In this document: piece by piece, positions 1 through 11,011 of the stretch
Numbering within the stretch: the stretch's first letter is position 1
Layout: the number at the start of each line of letters is the position of its first letter
Assembly: GCF_010131535.1 (NCBI RefSeq)
Contig: NZ_WUBS01000006.1
Location: 186,001-250,000 of the forward strand
From: Acerihabitans arboris
GTDB taxonomy: Bacteria > Pseudomonadota > Gammaproteobacteria > Enterobacterales > Enterobacteriaceae
DNA length: 64,000 nt
Direction of reading: 5' to 3'
Position numbers and translations under genes: made by a program
The notes under the pieces: generated by a model
What the model saw: the letters and a program-made list of their open reading frames with translations, nothing else
Told to the model about the DNA's origin: nothing
Database searches by the model: none

Positions 1-861
1 CTGTTTCAGTCCGTGCAGATTTTCAAAATTGGAGGTAAAGGCCTTGGCGCCGACCTGTTCAAGGAAACGTTTCAGCCCCAGTTCTATGCGCGCGGCGTCC
101 AGTAGGTTTTCGCGCTTTTCGCCGTTGACCTTGATTTTATCGGTCAGGATATAGGAGGCTTCATATTCTTCCACCAGGGTATCGATATCCCCTTTGGACA
201 CCTCGTTCACCACGCTGACCAGATCGCCCAGGCCGTAAGCCGCCACTGAGTAACCAAACTGGATCTGGGCGCCGACCTTGTTGCCTTCGGTGACCGCCAC
301 TTCACGCATGTTGTCGCCGAAACGAGCGACGATCAGCTGCTGGCTTTCCTGTTTAGCGGCCGCGGCGCGCATCCATTTGGCGATGGTGTGGTGCGCCTTC
401 TTGTCCTGCCAGTGGCCGACCACCACCTGGTGATTCAGGTGCATGCGCGCGCCGATGAAACCGAACTCACGGCCGCCGTGGGCGGTCTGGTTAAGGTTCA
501 TAAAGTCCATATCCATGGTTTCCCATGGGATTTGCGCATTATATTGGGTATGGAACTGCAGCAGGGGCTTGTTAAGGATGCTCAGGCCGCCAATCCACAT
601 CTTGGCGGGTGAAAACGTATGCAGCCAGGTCAACAGGCCGATACAGCGGGTGTTGTAATTGGCTTCACGACACAGCGCGAGAATCTCATCGGGAGATTTG
701 ACCAAAGGTTTAAGCACCAGTTTTACCGGCAGGCCGGCTTCGCCGTTCAGGCCATTGACCACCGTTTGGGCATGGTCGGCTACCTGGCGCAGGGTTTCCG
801 GGCCGTAGAGATGCTGACTGCCGATGACAAACCAGACTTCGTGCTGCTGAAAATTATCCAT
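1..861 (-). CDS. araA: L-arabinose isomerase, 3' end outside the window
   Basis: AraA converts L-arabinose to L-ribulose in the cytosol. Translating leftward from the ATG at 861 gives a start [20 protein letters not shown] and 287 codons running off the left edge, very close to E. coli AraA (about 500 residues), so roughly the N-terminal 57% is present. The start is preceded by an AGGAG ribosome site 5-10 bases upstream. It lies 73 bp downstream of araB in the same direction, so it is the second gene of an araBA(D) operon whose remainder is off the window. No frameshift is visible. Confidence 0.95.
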   Translation of the reverse strand, partial: MDNFQQHEVWFVIGSQHLYGPETLRQVADHAQTVVNGLNGEAGLPVKLVLKPLVKSPDEILALCREANYNTRCIGLLTWLHTFSPAKMWIGGLSILNKPLLQFHTQYNAQIPWETMDMDFMNLNQTAHGGREFGFIGARMHLNHQVVVGHWQDKKAHHTIAKWMRAAAAKQESQQLIVARFGDNMREVAVTEGNKVGAQIQFGYSVAAYGLGDLVSVVNEVSKGDIDTLVEEYEASYILTDKIKVNGEKRENLLDAARIELGLKRFLEQVGAKAFTSNFENLHGLKQ

Positions 862-895
862 GATGACTCCTGTGCGTCTCCGTCAAAGGGAGGTG

Positions 896-923
896 CCGGG
901 CAGGCGCTGGACGCGCCGCCCGG
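896..923 (-). repeat. Intercistronic hairpin between araB and araA
   Basis: Bases 896-901 (ccgggc) pair with 918-923 and 903-907 (ggcgc) with 913-917, leaving a one-base bulge and a five-base loop. There is no T-run on either side, so it is not an obvious terminator. By analogy with REP-like structures in sugar operons it may stabilise the araB portion of the mRNA or tune araA expression; that role is inference. Confidence 0.55.
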
Positions 924-934
924 CGGTTTGTTGA

Positions 935-2620
935 CTATAAGCCGGCGGGCGTTGCCGCGGCGTAGGCCGGTTCGGCAAGCGTGCCCCACTGTTGGTAGCG
1001 TTGATAAAGCCGCTGGAACTGTTCCACCCTGGCCGGGTCCGGCTGCAGGGTGCGTTCGATCCGGCTGGCCATGGACCGTTGCGCGCCGGCAATATCCGCA
1101 TGAACCCCGGCGGCCACGGCGCCGAAAATGGCCGCGCCCAGCGCACAGCACTGATCGGATGCCACCAACTGCAGCGGACGATTCATCACGTCCGCGCAGA
1201 CCTGCATGATCACCGGCGATTTGCGGGCGATGCCGCCGAGCACCAGTACGTTTTCCACCGGGATGCCCTGCGTTTCAAAACATTCCATAATGGCGCGCGC
1301 GCCGAAGGCGGTGGCCGCTATCAGGCCGCCGAACAGCGCGGGCGCGTCGGTGCCCAAATTGAGGCCGGAGATCACGCCCTGCAGCCGCTGATTGGCATAG
1401 GGGGTACGTCTGCCGTTGAACCAGTCCAGCACCACCGGCAGGTGCTCAAGCGACGGTTCTTTGACCCAGGCTTGCGCCAGCGCGGTGAGCATCTGGTCCT
1501 GGATAGCGTCAAGCGCGGGTTTCAGCGCCGGGTTTTGTTGCACCGCCTGTTTCAGCGGCCAGCCCAGCAGGCGGCCGAACCAGGCGTAGATATCGCCAAA
1601 GGCGGATTGGCCGGCTTCCAGGCCGGTAAAGCCCGGCACCACGCTGCCGTCCACCTGGCCGCAAATGCCGGCAATGGTGCGTGCGCCCACCCGCTGTTCG
1701 TCGGCAATCAGGATGTCGCAGGTGGAGGTGCCGATGACTTTCACCAAGGTATAGGGCTGCGCGCCGGCGCCCACCGCGCCGATATGGCAGTCAAAGGCGC
1801 CGCCGGCGATGGTGACGGTCTCCGGCAGGCCGAGCTTGCGCGCCCATTCGGCCGTGATGCGGCCGACCGGTACTTCGGCGGTATAGGTATCGGTAAATAA
1901 CGGGTATTGTAAATGCTCGGTCAGCACCGGATCGAGGGCGTGGAGAAAGTCTTTTGGCGGTACGCCGCCCCAGTCGGGATGCCACAGGGACTTGTGGCCG
2001 GCGGCGCAGCGCCCCCGTTTGATATCCCGTGGTCGGGTCGTGCCGGACATCACGGCGGGGATCCAGTCGCAAAGCTCTATCCAGGAAACCGCCTGTTGCC
2101 GCACCTGGACATCCTGGCGGGTTATATGCAGGATTTTGGCCCAGAACCATTCCGATGAATAGACGCCGCCGATATAGCGCGTGTAATCCGGGTGGGCGCC
2201 GTCATGGCACAGTTGGTTGATGGCCTCGGCTTCCTCTATGGAGGTATGGTCTTTCCACAGGATAAACATGGCGTTCGGATTATCGGCAAATTCCGGCCGC
2301 AGCGCCAGCACCCGGCCTTCATCATCGATAGGGGCGGGGGTGCTGCCCGTGGTGTCGACGCCGATGCCGGCGATTTGCCGGCGCTGGGCCGGGGACAGCG
2401 CGGCAACCACGGCGCGGATCGCCTGTTCCATGGATTCGAGATAATCATTGGGATGATGGCGGAATTGATTGTGCGCGGGTTTGCAGTACTGGCCCTCGCG
2501 CCACCGCGGGTACCAGACCACCTCGGTCGCCAGCTCTTTACCGCTTTGGCATCCAACCGCCAGGGCGCGTACCGAGTCGCTGCCGAAATCAAGCCCGAGG
2601 CTGATGGCCTCTTCAGTCAT
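935..2620 (-). CDS. araB: Ribulokinase
   Basis: AraB phosphorylates L-ribulose to L-ribulose 5-phosphate. The 561-residue product starts [20 protein letters not shown], the FGGY-kinase phosphate-binding motif, and carries GVDTTGSTP near residue 100 and a C-terminal [15 protein letters not shown] adenosine-motif region; E. coli AraB is 566 residues. The ATG at 2620 is chosen because AGGAGA lies just upstream and the match to AraB begins there; an upstream in-frame start at 2662 would add 14 unrelated residues. First gene of the leftward araBA operon, divergent from araF and preceded by an araI-like control region. Confidence 0.96.
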   Translation of the reverse strand: MTEEAISLGLDFGSDSVRALAVGCQSGKELATEVVWYPRWREGQYCKPAHNQFRHHPNDYLESMEQAIRAVVAALSPAQRRQIAGIGVDTTGSTPAPIDDEGRVLALRPEFADNPNAMFILWKDHTSIEEAEAINQLCHDGAHPDYTRYIGGVYSSEWFWAKILHITRQDVQVRQQAVSWIELCDWIPAVMSGTTRPRDIKRGRCAAGHKSLWHPDWGGVPPKDFLHALDPVLTEHLQYPLFTDTYTAEVPVGRITAEWARKLGLPETVTIAGGAFDCHIGAVGAGAQPYTLVKVIGTSTCDILIADEQRVGARTIAGICGQVDGSVVPGFTGLEAGQSAFGDIYAWFGRLLGWPLKQAVQQNPALKPALDAIQDQMLTALAQAWVKEPSLEHLPVVLDWFNGRRTPYANQRLQGVISGLNLGTDAPALFGGLIAATAFGARAIMECFETQGIPVENVLVLGGIARKSPVIMQVCADVMNRPLQLVASDQCCALGAAIFGAVAAGVHADIAGAQRSMASRIERTLQPDPARVEQFQRLYQRYQQWGTLAEPAYAAATPAGL

Positions 2621-2733
2621 GCTGTTCTCTCCTGTTAACCCGAAAACGGATGATGAGCACAACCATAAGGTGGATTTCGGCGGGCCGTGAGGAGCGGTTG
2701 GCTGGAAGTATGCACATTCCTGTCGCGGATGAC

Positions 2734-2831
2734 TGAAATGTGATGGTGCTCAAAAAGTTACAGGGAGGTGAAATTTGCTGTATCTATGCACAAAACAGCT
2801 GTAATTGAGAACTGTGATAACGCTCTACATT
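2734..2831 (-). promoter_or_regulatory. araB promoter region with AraC half-sites and CRP-like site
   Basis: Read on the minus strand, 2801-2785 is CAGCTGTTTTGTGCATA, close to E. coli araI1 (TAGCATTTTTATCCATA). After a 4-bp gap comes 2780-2764, a weaker copy spaced 21 bp like araI2, and then CTGTAACTTTTT, resembling the E. coli pBAD stretch CTGACGCTTTTT with CTGTAA as -35 (2763-2758). No good -10 is visible, as expected for an activator-dependent promoter. On the plus strand 2813-2817 reads TGTGA, half of a CRP-like site just beyond the AraC sites, as in E. coli. Assignment is by eye and by similarity; the rightward araF promoter was not identified. Confidence 0.65.
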
Positions 2832-2997
2832 TTAGTAACACATTAACGCTAAAACTACTCCCGTCCAAAGGGCCTGGTCGAATGAACGGCGATAAATCCG
2901 CCGCTTAGCCGAACAGAGCGGAATCATCTTCCCGACTGATAACGCTTACACGCTTCAGCATTTCGAGGCGGGGCGATAAAAAATACCGGAGAGTTAC

Positions 2998-3987
2998 ATG
3001 CATAAATTCACTAAGGCACTGGCGGCAATCGGATTGGCTGCCGTTATGTCTCAATCGGCTATGGCGGAAAACCTGAAACTGGGTTTTCTGGTCAAACAGC
3101 CGGAGGAACCCTGGTTCCAGACCGAATGGCGTTTTGCCGATAAAGCCGGCAAGGACCTGGGATTTGATGTGATTAAAATTGCCGTGCCCGATGGCGAAAA
3201 AACCCTTAACGCCATCGACAGCCTGGCGGCAAGCGGCGCCAAAGGCTTTGTTATCTGTACCCCGGATCCGAAACTGGGCTCGGCCATTGTCGCCAAAGCC
3301 CGTAGCTATGATATGAAGGTCATCGCCGTGGACGACCAGTTCGTCACCGCCAAAGGCAAACCTATGGACACCGTTCCCCTGGTGATGATGGCGGCCACGA
3401 AAATAGGCGAACGCCAGGGCCAGGAACTGTGGAAGGAAATGAACAAACGCGGCTGGAATGTCGCCGACACCGGCGTCATGGCCATCACCGCCGATGAACT
3501 CGATACCGCGCGCCGTCGTACCACCGGCTCGATGGACGCCTTGAAGGCCGCCGGCTTCCCGGAAAAACAAATCTATAAAGTACCGACCAAATCCAATGAT
3601 ATCCCCGGCGCCTTTGACGCCGCCAACTCGTTGCTGGTACAGCATTCCGGCGTGAAAAACTGGCTGATCATCGGCATGAACGACAATACCGTGCTCGGCG
3701 GCGTGCGCGCCACCGAAGGCCAGGGCTTCAAGGCGCCTAACGTTATCGGTATCGGCATCAACGGCGTGGACGCGGTAAGCGAACTCTCCAAAGCCAATGC
3801 CACCGGTTTCTACGGTTCGCTGCTGCCAAGCCCCGATGTGCACGGCTACAAAAGCATCCAGATGCTGAATGACTGGGTAACCAAAGGCGTGGAACCGCCT
3901 AAGTTCACCGAAGTGACCGACGTGGTGGTCATTACCCGCGACAACTTTAAAGAAGAATTGGCGAAAAAAGGGCTGGGCGGTAAATAA
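2998..3987 (+). CDS. araF: Periplasmic L-arabinose-binding protein
   Basis: This is the high-affinity arabinose-binding component of the AraFGH ABC importer, delivering sugar in the periplasm. The 329-residue product has a classic signal peptide (MHKFTKALAAIGLAAVMSQSAMA, cleavage after AMA) and a type I periplasmic sugar-binding fold beginning ENLKLGFLVKQPEEPWFQTE, as in E. coli AraF. GGAGAG lies upstream of the ATG. It heads araFGH-araC and is divergent from araB. A strong hairpin follows the stop codon, typical of operons where the binding protein is made in excess. Confidence 0.96.
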   Translation: MHKFTKALAAIGLAAVMSQSAMAENLKLGFLVKQPEEPWFQTEWRFADKAGKDLGFDVIKIAVPDGEKTLNAIDSLAASGAKGFVICTPDPKLGSAIVAKARSYDMKVIAVDDQFVTAKGKPMDTVPLVMMAATKIGERQGQELWKEMNKRGWNVADTGVMAITADELDTARRRTTGSMDALKAAGFPEKQIYKVPTKSNDIPGAFDAANSLLVQHSGVKNWLIIGMNDNTVLGGVRATEGQGFKAPNVIGIGINGVDAVSELSKANATGFYGSLLPSPDVHGYKSIQMLNDWVTKGVEPPKFTEVTDVVVITRDNFKEELAKKGLGGK

Positions 3988-3990
3988 CCG

Positions 3991-4022
3991 CGGCGCCTGT
4001 TTCCCGGGACGGCCAGGCGCCG
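3991..4022 (+). repeat. Hairpin between araF and araG
   Basis: A perfect 9-bp inverted repeat (cggcgcctg at 3991-3999, caggcgccg at 4014-4022) with a 14-base loop lies directly after the araF stop. No T-run follows. Likely a 3'-end stabiliser or partial attenuator that keeps araF expression above araGH, as known for other binding-protein-first ABC operons; function is inferred. Confidence 0.6.
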
Positions 4023-4143
4023 TCCCTGTCCATGACGATGTCATTCATCAAGAGGATGTGTACGTGTCAGCCAAAACCCCTGATGGTTACCGTGGCGGGA
4101 TTGCCGGCGCACCGTTCGTATCAGTTAACGCGAGGATGTGTTC

Positions 4144-5673
4144 ATGACGATTCAGACACCCTATCTATCGTTTCGCGGCATCGGTAAAACGTTCCCCGGC
4201 GTCAAGGCGCTGGATGATATCAGTTTCGATTGCTACCAGGGCCAGATCCACGCCCTGATGGGCGAGAACGGCGCCGGTAAGTCCACCTTGCTGAAAATCC
4301 TCAGCGGCAGCTATACGCCGACCCAGGGTGAGATTCTAATCAAAGGCCGGCCGGTTCATTTTAACGCCACCGCCGACGCGCTGGATGCCGGGGTAGCCAT
4401 TATCTACCAGGAATTGCATTTGGTGCCGGAAATGACCGTGGCGGAAAATATCTACCTCGGCCAGTTGCCCAATAAGTTCGGCATGGTTAACCGTGCCATT
4501 TTGCATTATGAAACCAAACTCCAGCTGGAGCATCTGGGGCTGGACATCGCGCCGGATACGCCGCTGAAATATTTGTCCATCGCCCAATGGCAGATGGTGG
4601 AGATTGCCAAGGCATTGACCCGCAATGCCAAGATTATTGCCTTTGACGAGCCGACCAGTTCGCTGTCGGCGCGTGAAATCGAGCAGCTTTTCCGGGTGAT
4701 CCGCGAACTGCGGGCCGAGGGAAGGGTGATTTTATACGTTTCGCATCGCATGGAGGAAATTTTCACCCTCGGCGACGCCATTACGGTATTCAAGGACGGT
4801 AAATTCGTCCGCACCTTCGACGATATGGCCCAGGTCGACCACACCAAGCTGGTACAGGCGATGGTGGGCCGCAATCTCGGCGATATCTACGGCTATCAGC
4901 CACGCGATCACGGCGAGGTCAGGCTGCGGCTTGACAACATCAAGGCGATTGGCGTGAAAACGCCGATTACGCTGTCGGTTCACGCCGGCGAAATCGTCGG
5001 GCTGTTCGGCCTGGTGGGCGCGGGGCGCAGCGAACTGATGAAGGGTTTGTTCGGCGGCACCCTGATTACCGGCGGACAACTGCTGCTTGACGGCAAGCAG
5101 CTGAATATCCGCTCGCCTATCGACGCCATACGCGAGGGCCTGCTGCTGTGTCCGGAAGATCGCAAGGCCGACGGCCTGATCCCGGTGCATTCGGTGCGGG
5201 AAAATATCAATATCAGCGCCCGGCGCAAAACCATCAAGGCCGGTTTCCTGATTAACGACCGTTGGGAAAAAAACAACGCCGAGGAGCATATTCGCGCCCT
5301 GAATATCAAGACACCTTCCGCCGAACAGCTGATCATGAATCTTTCCGGCGGCAACCAGCAAAAAGCCATTCTCGGCCGCTGGCTGTCCGAAGACATGAAA
5401 GTCATCATGCTCGACGAACCGACGCGCGGTATCGACGTCGGCGCCAAGCATGAGATTTACCATGTGATTTATGAGTTGGCCAAACGCGGTATCGCCGTTC
5501 TGTTCGCCTCAAGCGATCTGCCGGAAGTATTGGGTCTGGCCGACAGGATCGTGGTGATGCGCGAAGGCGCTATTTCCGGCGAGCTCGCCCATAACGATGC
5601 CACTGAACAGAAAGCGTTAAGCCTGGCAATGTTGCATACAACCGATACCAGCCCCGCTGACGCGGTTGCCTGA
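4144..5673 (+). CDS. araG: Arabinose ABC transporter ATP-binding protein
   Basis: AraG is the double-cassette ATPase that powers arabinose import. The 509-residue product begins [19 protein letters not shown]; the first cassette has Walker A GENGAGKS (about residue 40), and the second cassette carries [17 protein letters not shown] and [13 protein letters not shown]. The second cassette's A loop is degenerate (GLVGAGRSE), as in this family. A GTG two codons upstream (4138) is possible, but the ATG at 4144 has GAGGA at the right distance and matches E. coli AraG. Between AraF and AraH in one operon. Confidence 0.96.
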   Translation: MTIQTPYLSFRGIGKTFPGVKALDDISFDCYQGQIHALMGENGAGKSTLLKILSGSYTPTQGEILIKGRPVHFNATADALDAGVAIIYQELHLVPEMTVAENIYLGQLPNKFGMVNRAILHYETKLQLEHLGLDIAPDTPLKYLSIAQWQMVEIAKALTRNAKIIAFDEPTSSLSAREIEQLFRVIRELRAEGRVILYVSHRMEEIFTLGDAITVFKDGKFVRTFDDMAQVDHTKLVQAMVGRNLGDIYGYQPRDHGEVRLRLDNIKAIGVKTPITLSVHAGEIVGLFGLVGAGRSELMKGLFGGTLITGGQLLLDGKQLNIRSPIDAIREGLLLCPEDRKADGLIPVHSVRENINISARRKTIKAGFLINDRWEKNNAEEHIRALNIKTPSAEQLIMNLSGGNQQKAILGRWLSEDMKVIMLDEPTRGIDVGAKHEIYHVIYELAKRGIAVLFASSDLPEVLGLADRIVVMREGAISGELAHNDATEQKALSLAMLHTTDTSPADAVA

Positions 5674-5690
5674 TTGTGAAGGAGTCTACG

Positions 5691-6686
5691 ATGTCGACAG
5701 TTTCTACACGCTCTACTGCACCCTCCCCGAAAGCGAATAAAACGCTGGGCTTAGGCCGCGTCTGGGATAATTTCGGCATGCTGGTGGTTTTTGTCGTGCT
5801 GTTTATCGCCTGCTCGATTTTTGTGCCTAACTTTGCCAGCTTTATCAATATGAAAGGCCTGGGACTGGCCATTTCCATGTCCGGCATCGTCGCCTGCGGC
5901 ATGCTGTTCTGCCTGGCTTCCGGCGATTTCGATTTATCGGTCGCCTCGGTTATCGCCTGCGCAGGCGTGACCACCGCGGTGGTGATCAACTCGACCGAGA
6001 GCCTGTGGCTGGGCGTGGCGGCGGGGTTGGTGCTCGGCGTGCTGTGCGGCCTGGTCAATGGGTTTGTTATCGCCAAGCTGAAGATTAACGCCCTGATCAC
6101 CACGCTTGCCACCATGCAGATCGTGCGCGGACTGGCCTATATTATTTCCGACGGTAAAGCGGTCGGTATCGAGGACGAACGCTTTTTTGTGTTGGGGTAT
6201 GCCAACTGGCTGGGCCTGCCGGCGCCGATTTGGATCATGGCCCTGTGCATGCTGATCTTCGGGTTCCTGCTCAACAAAACCACCTTCGGGCGCAATACGC
6301 TGGCCATCGGCGGTAACGAGGAAGCCGCCCGCCTGGCGGGTGTTCCCGTGGTGCGCACCAAAATCATTATCTTTATCCTGTCCGGCCTGGTATCGGCCGT
6401 AGCGGGGATTATATTGGCCTCGCGCATGACCAGCGGCCAGCCGATGACCTCGCTCGGCTATGAGCTGATCGTCATCTCCGCCTGCGTGCTGGGCGGGGTA
6501 TCGATGAAGGGCGGCATCGGTAAAATTTCCTATGTGGTGGCCGGGGTACTGATACTGGGCACGGTGGAAAACGCGATGAACCTGCTGAATATTTCCCCGT
6601 TCTCGCAATACGTGGTGCGCGGCGTGATCCTGCTGGCGGCGGTGATATTCGACCGCTACAAACAAAAAGCCAAACGGACGGTGTAA
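5691..6686 (+). CDS. araH: Arabinose ABC transporter permease
   Basis: AraH forms the inner-membrane channel of the arabinose importer. The 331-residue product has a polar N-terminus and then a series of hydrophobic helices typical of BPD_transp_2 permeases, including [17 protein letters not shown] and an [11 protein letters not shown] stretch that contacts the ATPase. The ATG at 5691 is preceded by AAGGAG. It starts 17 bp after araG, indicating translational coupling within the operon. Confidence 0.95.
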   Translation: MSTVSTRSTAPSPKANKTLGLGRVWDNFGMLVVFVVLFIACSIFVPNFASFINMKGLGLAISMSGIVACGMLFCLASGDFDLSVASVIACAGVTTAVVINSTESLWLGVAAGLVLGVLCGLVNGFVIAKLKINALITTLATMQIVRGLAYIISDGKAVGIEDERFFVLGYANWLGLPAPIWIMALCMLIFGFLLNKTTFGRNTLAIGGNEEAARLAGVPVVRTKIIIFILSGLVSAVAGIILASRMTSGQPMTSLGYELIVISACVLGGVSMKGGIGKISYVVAGVLILGTVENAMNLLNISPFSQYVVRGVILLAAVIFDRYKQKAKRTV

Positions 6687-6802
6687 AAAACCGGCGGGCC
6701 GCCCCGAGACCGGTCGGTCCGCTCACAGTTTCAGGACCATGGCACGCTATTGTCCGCGCTATAGGATATTCTCAATCAGACGACAACCTGTCCGGAGGTG
6801 AG

Positions 6803-7738
6803 ATGTATCATCGAATGACTCATGAGACACAATCCAATCCCTTATTGCCGGGCTATATGTTTAATGCCTACCTGGTTGCCGGCCTGACGCCGATTATCGC
6901 CGGCGGTCCGCTGGACTTTTTTATCGACCGGCCCGACGGGATGAAAGGATATATCCTCAACCTGACCATCAAGGGCCAGGGCAAGGTTTTTGAAGGGGAT
7001 AAATCCTTCGTGTGCAACCCGGGCGATCTGCTGTTGTTTCCACCCAAATCCGCCCATTATTACGGCCGTTCGCCGGACAGCGACTGCTGGTATCATCGCT
7101 GGGTCTATTTTCGGCCGCGCGCCTACTGGGCCGATTGGCTGGAGTGGCACAGCAAAATCCATGACGTCGGCCGCCTGCGGCTTGGCAACGATAACCTGCT
7201 GACCGAATTCGACCGGCTGTTGGCGAATATCGAACAAACCCAGCGCTCCGGACGCCGGTTCTCCGAGGAGCTCGGCATGAACCTGCTGGAGCGGATGCTG
7301 CTGCGCGCCATGGAGGAGGATCCGCAAAGCCCCAGCAAAATCATGGATCCGCGCATTATTGAAGCCTGCCAGTTTATTACCGGCAACCTGTCCGGTGAAC
7401 TGCGTATCGACGAGGTGGCGCGCCACGTCTGTTTATCCCCCTCCAGGCTGGCGCATTTGTTCCGCGAGCAGGTGGGCATCAATATCCTGCGCTGGCGCGA
7501 GGACCAGCGGGTGATCCGCGCCAAACTGCTGCTCCAGACCACCCAGGAATCCATCGCCACCATCGGCCGGGTGGTGGGATATGACGATCAGCTCTATTTT
7601 TCACGGGTATTCCGCAAACGCGTCGGGGTTAGCCCCAGCGACTTCCGCCGCCGCAGCAGCGAGATTAACTACCCCGGCCGCAGCATCCAGGCCTCCCATA
7701 ATTGGCAACTGCAAAGCGAAAAGGCTATCGGAGGCTAA
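6803..7738 (+). CDS. araC: Arabinose operon transcriptional regulator
   Basis: AraC represses or activates ara promoters depending on arabinose. The 311-residue product has an N-terminal cupin-like arabinose-binding/dimerisation domain (about 20-170) with [16 protein letters not shown], and a C-terminal AraC/XylS double helix-turn-helix (about 190-290) with [15 protein letters not shown] and [29 protein letters not shown] precedes the ATG. It lies 116 bp downstream of araH on the same strand, unlike E. coli, where araC is divergent from araB. The long-range repression loop of E. coli would therefore need a different geometry here. Confidence 0.93.
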   Translation: MYHRMTHETQSNPLLPGYMFNAYLVAGLTPIIAGGPLDFFIDRPDGMKGYILNLTIKGQGKVFEGDKSFVCNPGDLLLFPPKSAHYYGRSPDSDCWYHRWVYFRPRAYWADWLEWHSKIHDVGRLRLGNDNLLTEFDRLLANIEQTQRSGRRFSEELGMNLLERMLLRAMEEDPQSPSKIMDPRIIEACQFITGNLSGELRIDEVARHVCLSPSRLAHLFREQVGINILRWREDQRVIRAKLLLQTTQESIATIGRVVGYDDQLYFSRVFRKRVGVSPSDFRRRSSEINYPGRSIQASHNWQLQSEKAIGG

Positions 7739-7842
7739 TAATTTATTGCTAAGGTGAGTCCGGTGAAGATGCCCCCGTGCCTGTGACCAGGACGCGGGGG
7801 GCATCGATGTGTTAGCCAATAAAAGAGAAAAGAGGAACCACA

Positions 7843-8889
7843 ATGGCTGAAAATATCGGTATCGGACTAATTGGTTACGGTTTCGCGGGCAAAACGCTGC
7901 ACGCGCCGTTGATTAACGCCACCGCCGGCCTGACGCTGGCTGCGGTATCCTCAAGCGATGCGGGCAAAGTCCATGCGGACTTGCCTGGCGTCAAGGTCAC
8001 CGCCGATCCGGGCGCGGTGATTAACGATCCCTCCGTTGATGTGGTGATTATCCCCACGCCGAATGAAACCCACTATCCCCTGGCCAAACAGGCGCTGGCG
8101 GCGGGCAAGCATGTCGTCGTCGATAAACCTTTCACCGTGACGCTGTCACAGGCGCATGAGCTGAAACAGCTGGCCGAGAACCGTGGGCTGCTGCTGTCGG
8201 TGTTCCATAACCGCCGCTGGGACAGCGATTTCCTCACCGTGCGTCAATTGATCAACGACGGCATCCTGGGCGATGTGGTCTATATGTCCTCGCAATACGA
8301 CCGGTTCCGCCCCCAGGTGATGCCGCGCTGGCGCGAGCAGCCCGGCGCCGGCAGCGGCATCTGGTATGATCTGGCGCCGCACCTGATCGATCAGGCAATC
8401 CAGCTGTTCGGCATGCCGGTGGCCGTTAACGTCGATCTGGCGCTGCTGCGCCCCGGCGCGCTCACCGATGATTATTTCCACGCCACGCTTATCTACCCGC
8501 AGCGGCGCGTGGTGCTGCACGGCGGCATGCTGGCGGCGGCGGCCACGCCGCGTTTTACCGTGCACGGCACCAAGGGCAGCTTTGTCAAGTTCGGGCTGGA
8601 CCCGCAGGAAGCCCGGTTGAAAGCCGGCGTTTACCCGCCGCAGCCGGACTGGGGCATCGATACCCTTGACGGTATCCTGACGCTGGCCAAGGGCGATGAA
8701 ATGACTGAACACCAGGTGCGCACCCAACCGGGCAATTACCCCGCCTATTACGCCGCGATCCGTGACGCCATTCTGGGCGTGGGTGAAAACCCGGTGACGG
8801 CGGCTGCGGCCATCCAGGTGATGGAGCTGATCGAGCTGGGCGTGCTGTCGTCGGAGCAGAAAAAAACGTTGGCGGTCAAGAACGGATAA
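7843..8889 (+). CDS. ydgJ: Gfo/Idh/MocA-family oxidoreductase, YdgJ-like
   Basis: Predicted NAD(P)-dependent dehydrogenase of the Gfo/Idh/MocA family, substrate unknown. The 348-residue protein has an N-terminal Rossmann motif GLIGYGFAGKTLHAP, the family EKP-like signature as VVVDKPFTV (about 90), and WYDLAPHLIDQA in the C-terminal domain. It matches E. coli YdgJ along its length, and both lie near add. GAGGA precedes the ATG. Immediately followed by a YfeH-type transporter on the same strand, hinting at uptake plus oxidation of one compound (inference). Confidence 0.9.
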   Translation: MAENIGIGLIGYGFAGKTLHAPLINATAGLTLAAVSSSDAGKVHADLPGVKVTADPGAVINDPSVDVVIIPTPNETHYPLAKQALAAGKHVVVDKPFTVTLSQAHELKQLAENRGLLLSVFHNRRWDSDFLTVRQLINDGILGDVVYMSSQYDRFRPQVMPRWREQPGAGSGIWYDLAPHLIDQAIQLFGMPVAVNVDLALLRPGALTDDYFHATLIYPQRRVVLHGGMLAAAATPRFTVHGTKGSFVKFGLDPQEARLKAGVYPPQPDWGIDTLDGILTLAKGDEMTEHQVRTQPGNYPAYYAAIRDAILGVGENPVTAAAAIQVMELIELGVLSSEQKKTLAVKNG

Positions 8890-8957
8890 TGCCAAGGTGG
8901 GATTTTACGGGCGCCCGGCGTGGCGCCTTTGGTTTTGACAGTGGTAAGGGTAGTGAC

Positions 8958-9971
8958 ATGTCGTGGTTGCAACGTTTAAGAATTGACAAATTTCTGCTGG
9001 TTTTGGTCACCGTAGTGGTTCTGGCGTCGTTCTTTCCCTGCCGGGGAATCATCAAGGTTTTCTTTGAATATCTCACCACCGCGGCGATAGCGCTGCTGTT
9101 TTTTATGCACGGCGCCAAGTTGTCGCGCGAGGCGATAGTGGGCGGCATGAGCCACTGGCGGCTGCACCTGGTGGTATTCCTCAGCACTTTTGCGCTGTTT
9201 CCGCTGCTGGGCATCGCCATGAAGGTGTTTGTGCCCTCACTGCTTTCATCGCCGGTGTATATGGGTTTTCTGTATCTGTGCGCGCTGCCGGCCACGGTCC
9301 AGTCGGCCATCGCCTTTACGTCGGTTGCCGGCGGCAACGTGGCCGCCGCCATTTGCAGCGCGTCGGCCTCCAGTATCCTGGGCGTATTCCTGTCGCCGGT
9401 GCTGGTGGGCGTGCTGATGCATACCCAGGAGGGCGGCGCGTCCAATACGCTGCATGCCATCGGGTCCATTATCCTGCAACTGATGGTACCCTTCGTACTG
9501 GGCCACCTGGCGCGGCCGCTGATCGGCAAATGGGTGGCGCGGCATAAAAAGCTGGTGAATATTACTGACCGGTCATCAATATTGCTGGTGGTCTACACCG
9601 CCTTCAGCGAGGCGGTGGTGGGCGGGATATGGCATCAGATCACCGGGTGGTCGCTGGTCTCCATCCTGGTGTTTTCGCTGCTGCTGCTGGCCATCGTCCT
9701 GGTAATTAATACCTGGACCGCCCGCTGGCTGGGTTTCAACACCGCCGACGAGGTGACCATCGTTTTCTGCGGCTCCAAAAAGAGCCTGGCCAACGGCATT
9801 CCGATGGCCAACGTGCTGTTTCCCGCCGCCATGGTGGGCACCATGGTGCTGCCGCTGATGATCTTCCACCAGGTGCAGCTGATGGTGTGCGCGGTGCTGG
9901 CGGCGCGTTATGCCCGCCGGCAGGCGCAACAGAACGCGTCTGCCCCCACGGGCGTAAAACCAAACCCATAA
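8958..9971 (+). CDS. yfeH: YfeH-family bile-acid:Na+ symporter-like membrane protein
   Basis: Ten-helix membrane protein of the bile acid:sodium symporter (BASS/SBF-like) superfamily; substrate unknown. The 337-residue product matches E. coli YfeH throughout, with ALLFFMHGAKLSREA, SAIAFTSVAGGNVAAA and FCGSKKSLANGIPMANVLFP, the conserved crossover regions. The ATG at 8958 is favoured over an earlier in-frame start at 8889 because AAGGG sits upstream and homology begins at MSWLQRLRIDKF. It follows ydgJ by 68 bp and converges on add. Confidence 0.9.
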   Translation: MSWLQRLRIDKFLLVLVTVVVLASFFPCRGIIKVFFEYLTTAAIALLFFMHGAKLSREAIVGGMSHWRLHLVVFLSTFALFPLLGIAMKVFVPSLLSSPVYMGFLYLCALPATVQSAIAFTSVAGGNVAAAICSASASSILGVFLSPVLVGVLMHTQEGGASNTLHAIGSIILQLMVPFVLGHLARPLIGKWVARHKKLVNITDRSSILLVVYTAFSEAVVGGIWHQITGWSLVSILVFSLLLLAIVLVINTWTARWLGFNTADEVTIVFCGSKKSLANGIPMANVLFPAAMVGTMVLPLMIFHQVQLMVCAVLAARYARRQAQQNASAPTGVKPNP

Positions 9972-10003
9972 CAGGGACGGCGTCATCGCCCACGGCATCT
10001 CTA

Positions 10004-11011
10004 TTAGCCGGCGCCGGAGGATCGTTTTTCCCGGATAGCCTGTTTTTCCGCCGCGCTCAGGAATGCGGTTTCCAGCCCGTTGCGCTGCGCGTCCCGCATG
10101 TGCTGGGCGGTCAGCCCGGCCTGCGGCGCGGCCACCCTATATTCATAATCGATATCAATGCCCTGGACCGCCGGATCGTCCGAATTAATCGAGGCCGGGA
10201 TGCCATGCTCAAGGAACCGTTTTAACGGATGTTCCCCTAGCGAGCGCACGGTGCTGGTCTGCACATTGGAGGTCAGGCAACTTTCAACGCCGATGCGATG
10301 CAGCGCCAGGAAATCCATCAATGCCCGATCCTCAATGGCCTTGACGCCGTGGCCGATACGTTCCGCGCCCAGCTCATGGATCGCCTGCCAAATGCTCTCC
10401 GGGCCGGCGGCCTCGCCGGCATGTACGGTGATATGCAGTCCGGCGTCGCGGGCGCGGGTAAAATGGTTTAGGAACAGGCTGCCGGGAAAACCCAGCTCAT
10501 CCCCCGCCAAATCCAGCGCGATGATGCCGTCGCGGCAGGCCAGGATGGCCTCCAGCTCCTGCAGGCAGGCGTCCTCGCCAAACGTGCGGCTCATGATGCC
10601 GATAAGTTTGGCCTGGGTGCCGAAATCACGGCAGCCGTCGCTGACTCCCGCGATAACCGCTTCCACCACGCCCTGTAACGGCAGCTGATGTTTCATGGCC
10701 ATATAATAAGGGGAGAAACGCAGCTCGGTATAATCCAAACCCACCGTGGCCGCATCCTCAACGTTTTCATAGGCCACGCGGCGGCAGGACTCCAGCGAAC
10801 CCAGCACCGCCACGCCCCAGTCCAGCTTTTGCAGGAAACTGACCAGATCCGGCTCGGTTCGGGTGACCTGCACGTGCTCACGCAAATCCGCGAGATTGTC
10901 GGCCGGCAACGCCATGCCGAACTCACGTCCCAGTTCGAGAATGGTTTGCGCGCGGATATTACCGTCAAGATGACGATGGATGTCGGTCAGGGGGAGGTGT
11001 TTATCAATCAT
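10004..11011 (-). CDS. add: Adenosine deaminase
   Basis: Add hydrolyses adenosine and deoxyadenosine to (deoxy)inosine for purine salvage. The 335-residue protein shows the zinc/catalytic motifs IHRHLDGN near the N-terminus, [12 protein letters not shown] around 195, and [10 protein letters not shown] around 275. The ATG at 11011 ([10 protein letters not shown]) agrees with E. coli Add; a TTG two codons earlier is possible. In E. coli add also neighbours ydgJ. The tail after residue about 325 (REKRSSGAG) is unconserved. Confidence 0.95.
   Translation of the reverse strand: MIDKHLPLTDIHRHLDGNIRAQTILELGREFGMALPADNLADLREHVQVTRTEPDLVSFLQKLDWGVAVLGSLESCRRVAYENVEDAATVGLDYTELRFSPYYMAMKHQLPLQGVVEAVIAGVSDGCRDFGTQAKLIGIMSRTFGEDACLQELEAILACRDGIIALDLAGDELGFPGSLFLNHFTRARDAGLHITVHAGEAAGPESIWQAIHELGAERIGHGVKAIEDRALMDFLALHRIGVESCLTSNVQTSTVRSLGEHPLKRFLEHGIPASINSDDPAVQGIDIDYEYRVAAPQAGLTAQHMRDAQRNGLETAFLSAAEKQAIREKRSSGAG

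Noticed and set aside
2736-2757. Second CRP-like sequence (AAATGTGA...TCAAA) in the araB-araF spacer
   Set aside because: It falls inside the expected spacer/-10 of the araB promoter, where CRP would block transcription; the half-site at 2813 fits the E. coli arrangement better. Kept only as a note.
2905-4044. Long open frame on the minus strand opposite araF
   Set aside because: It is antisense to a fully recognisable araF with signal peptide; its protein is His/Gly/Phe-rich, typical of a shadow frame in GC-rich DNA.
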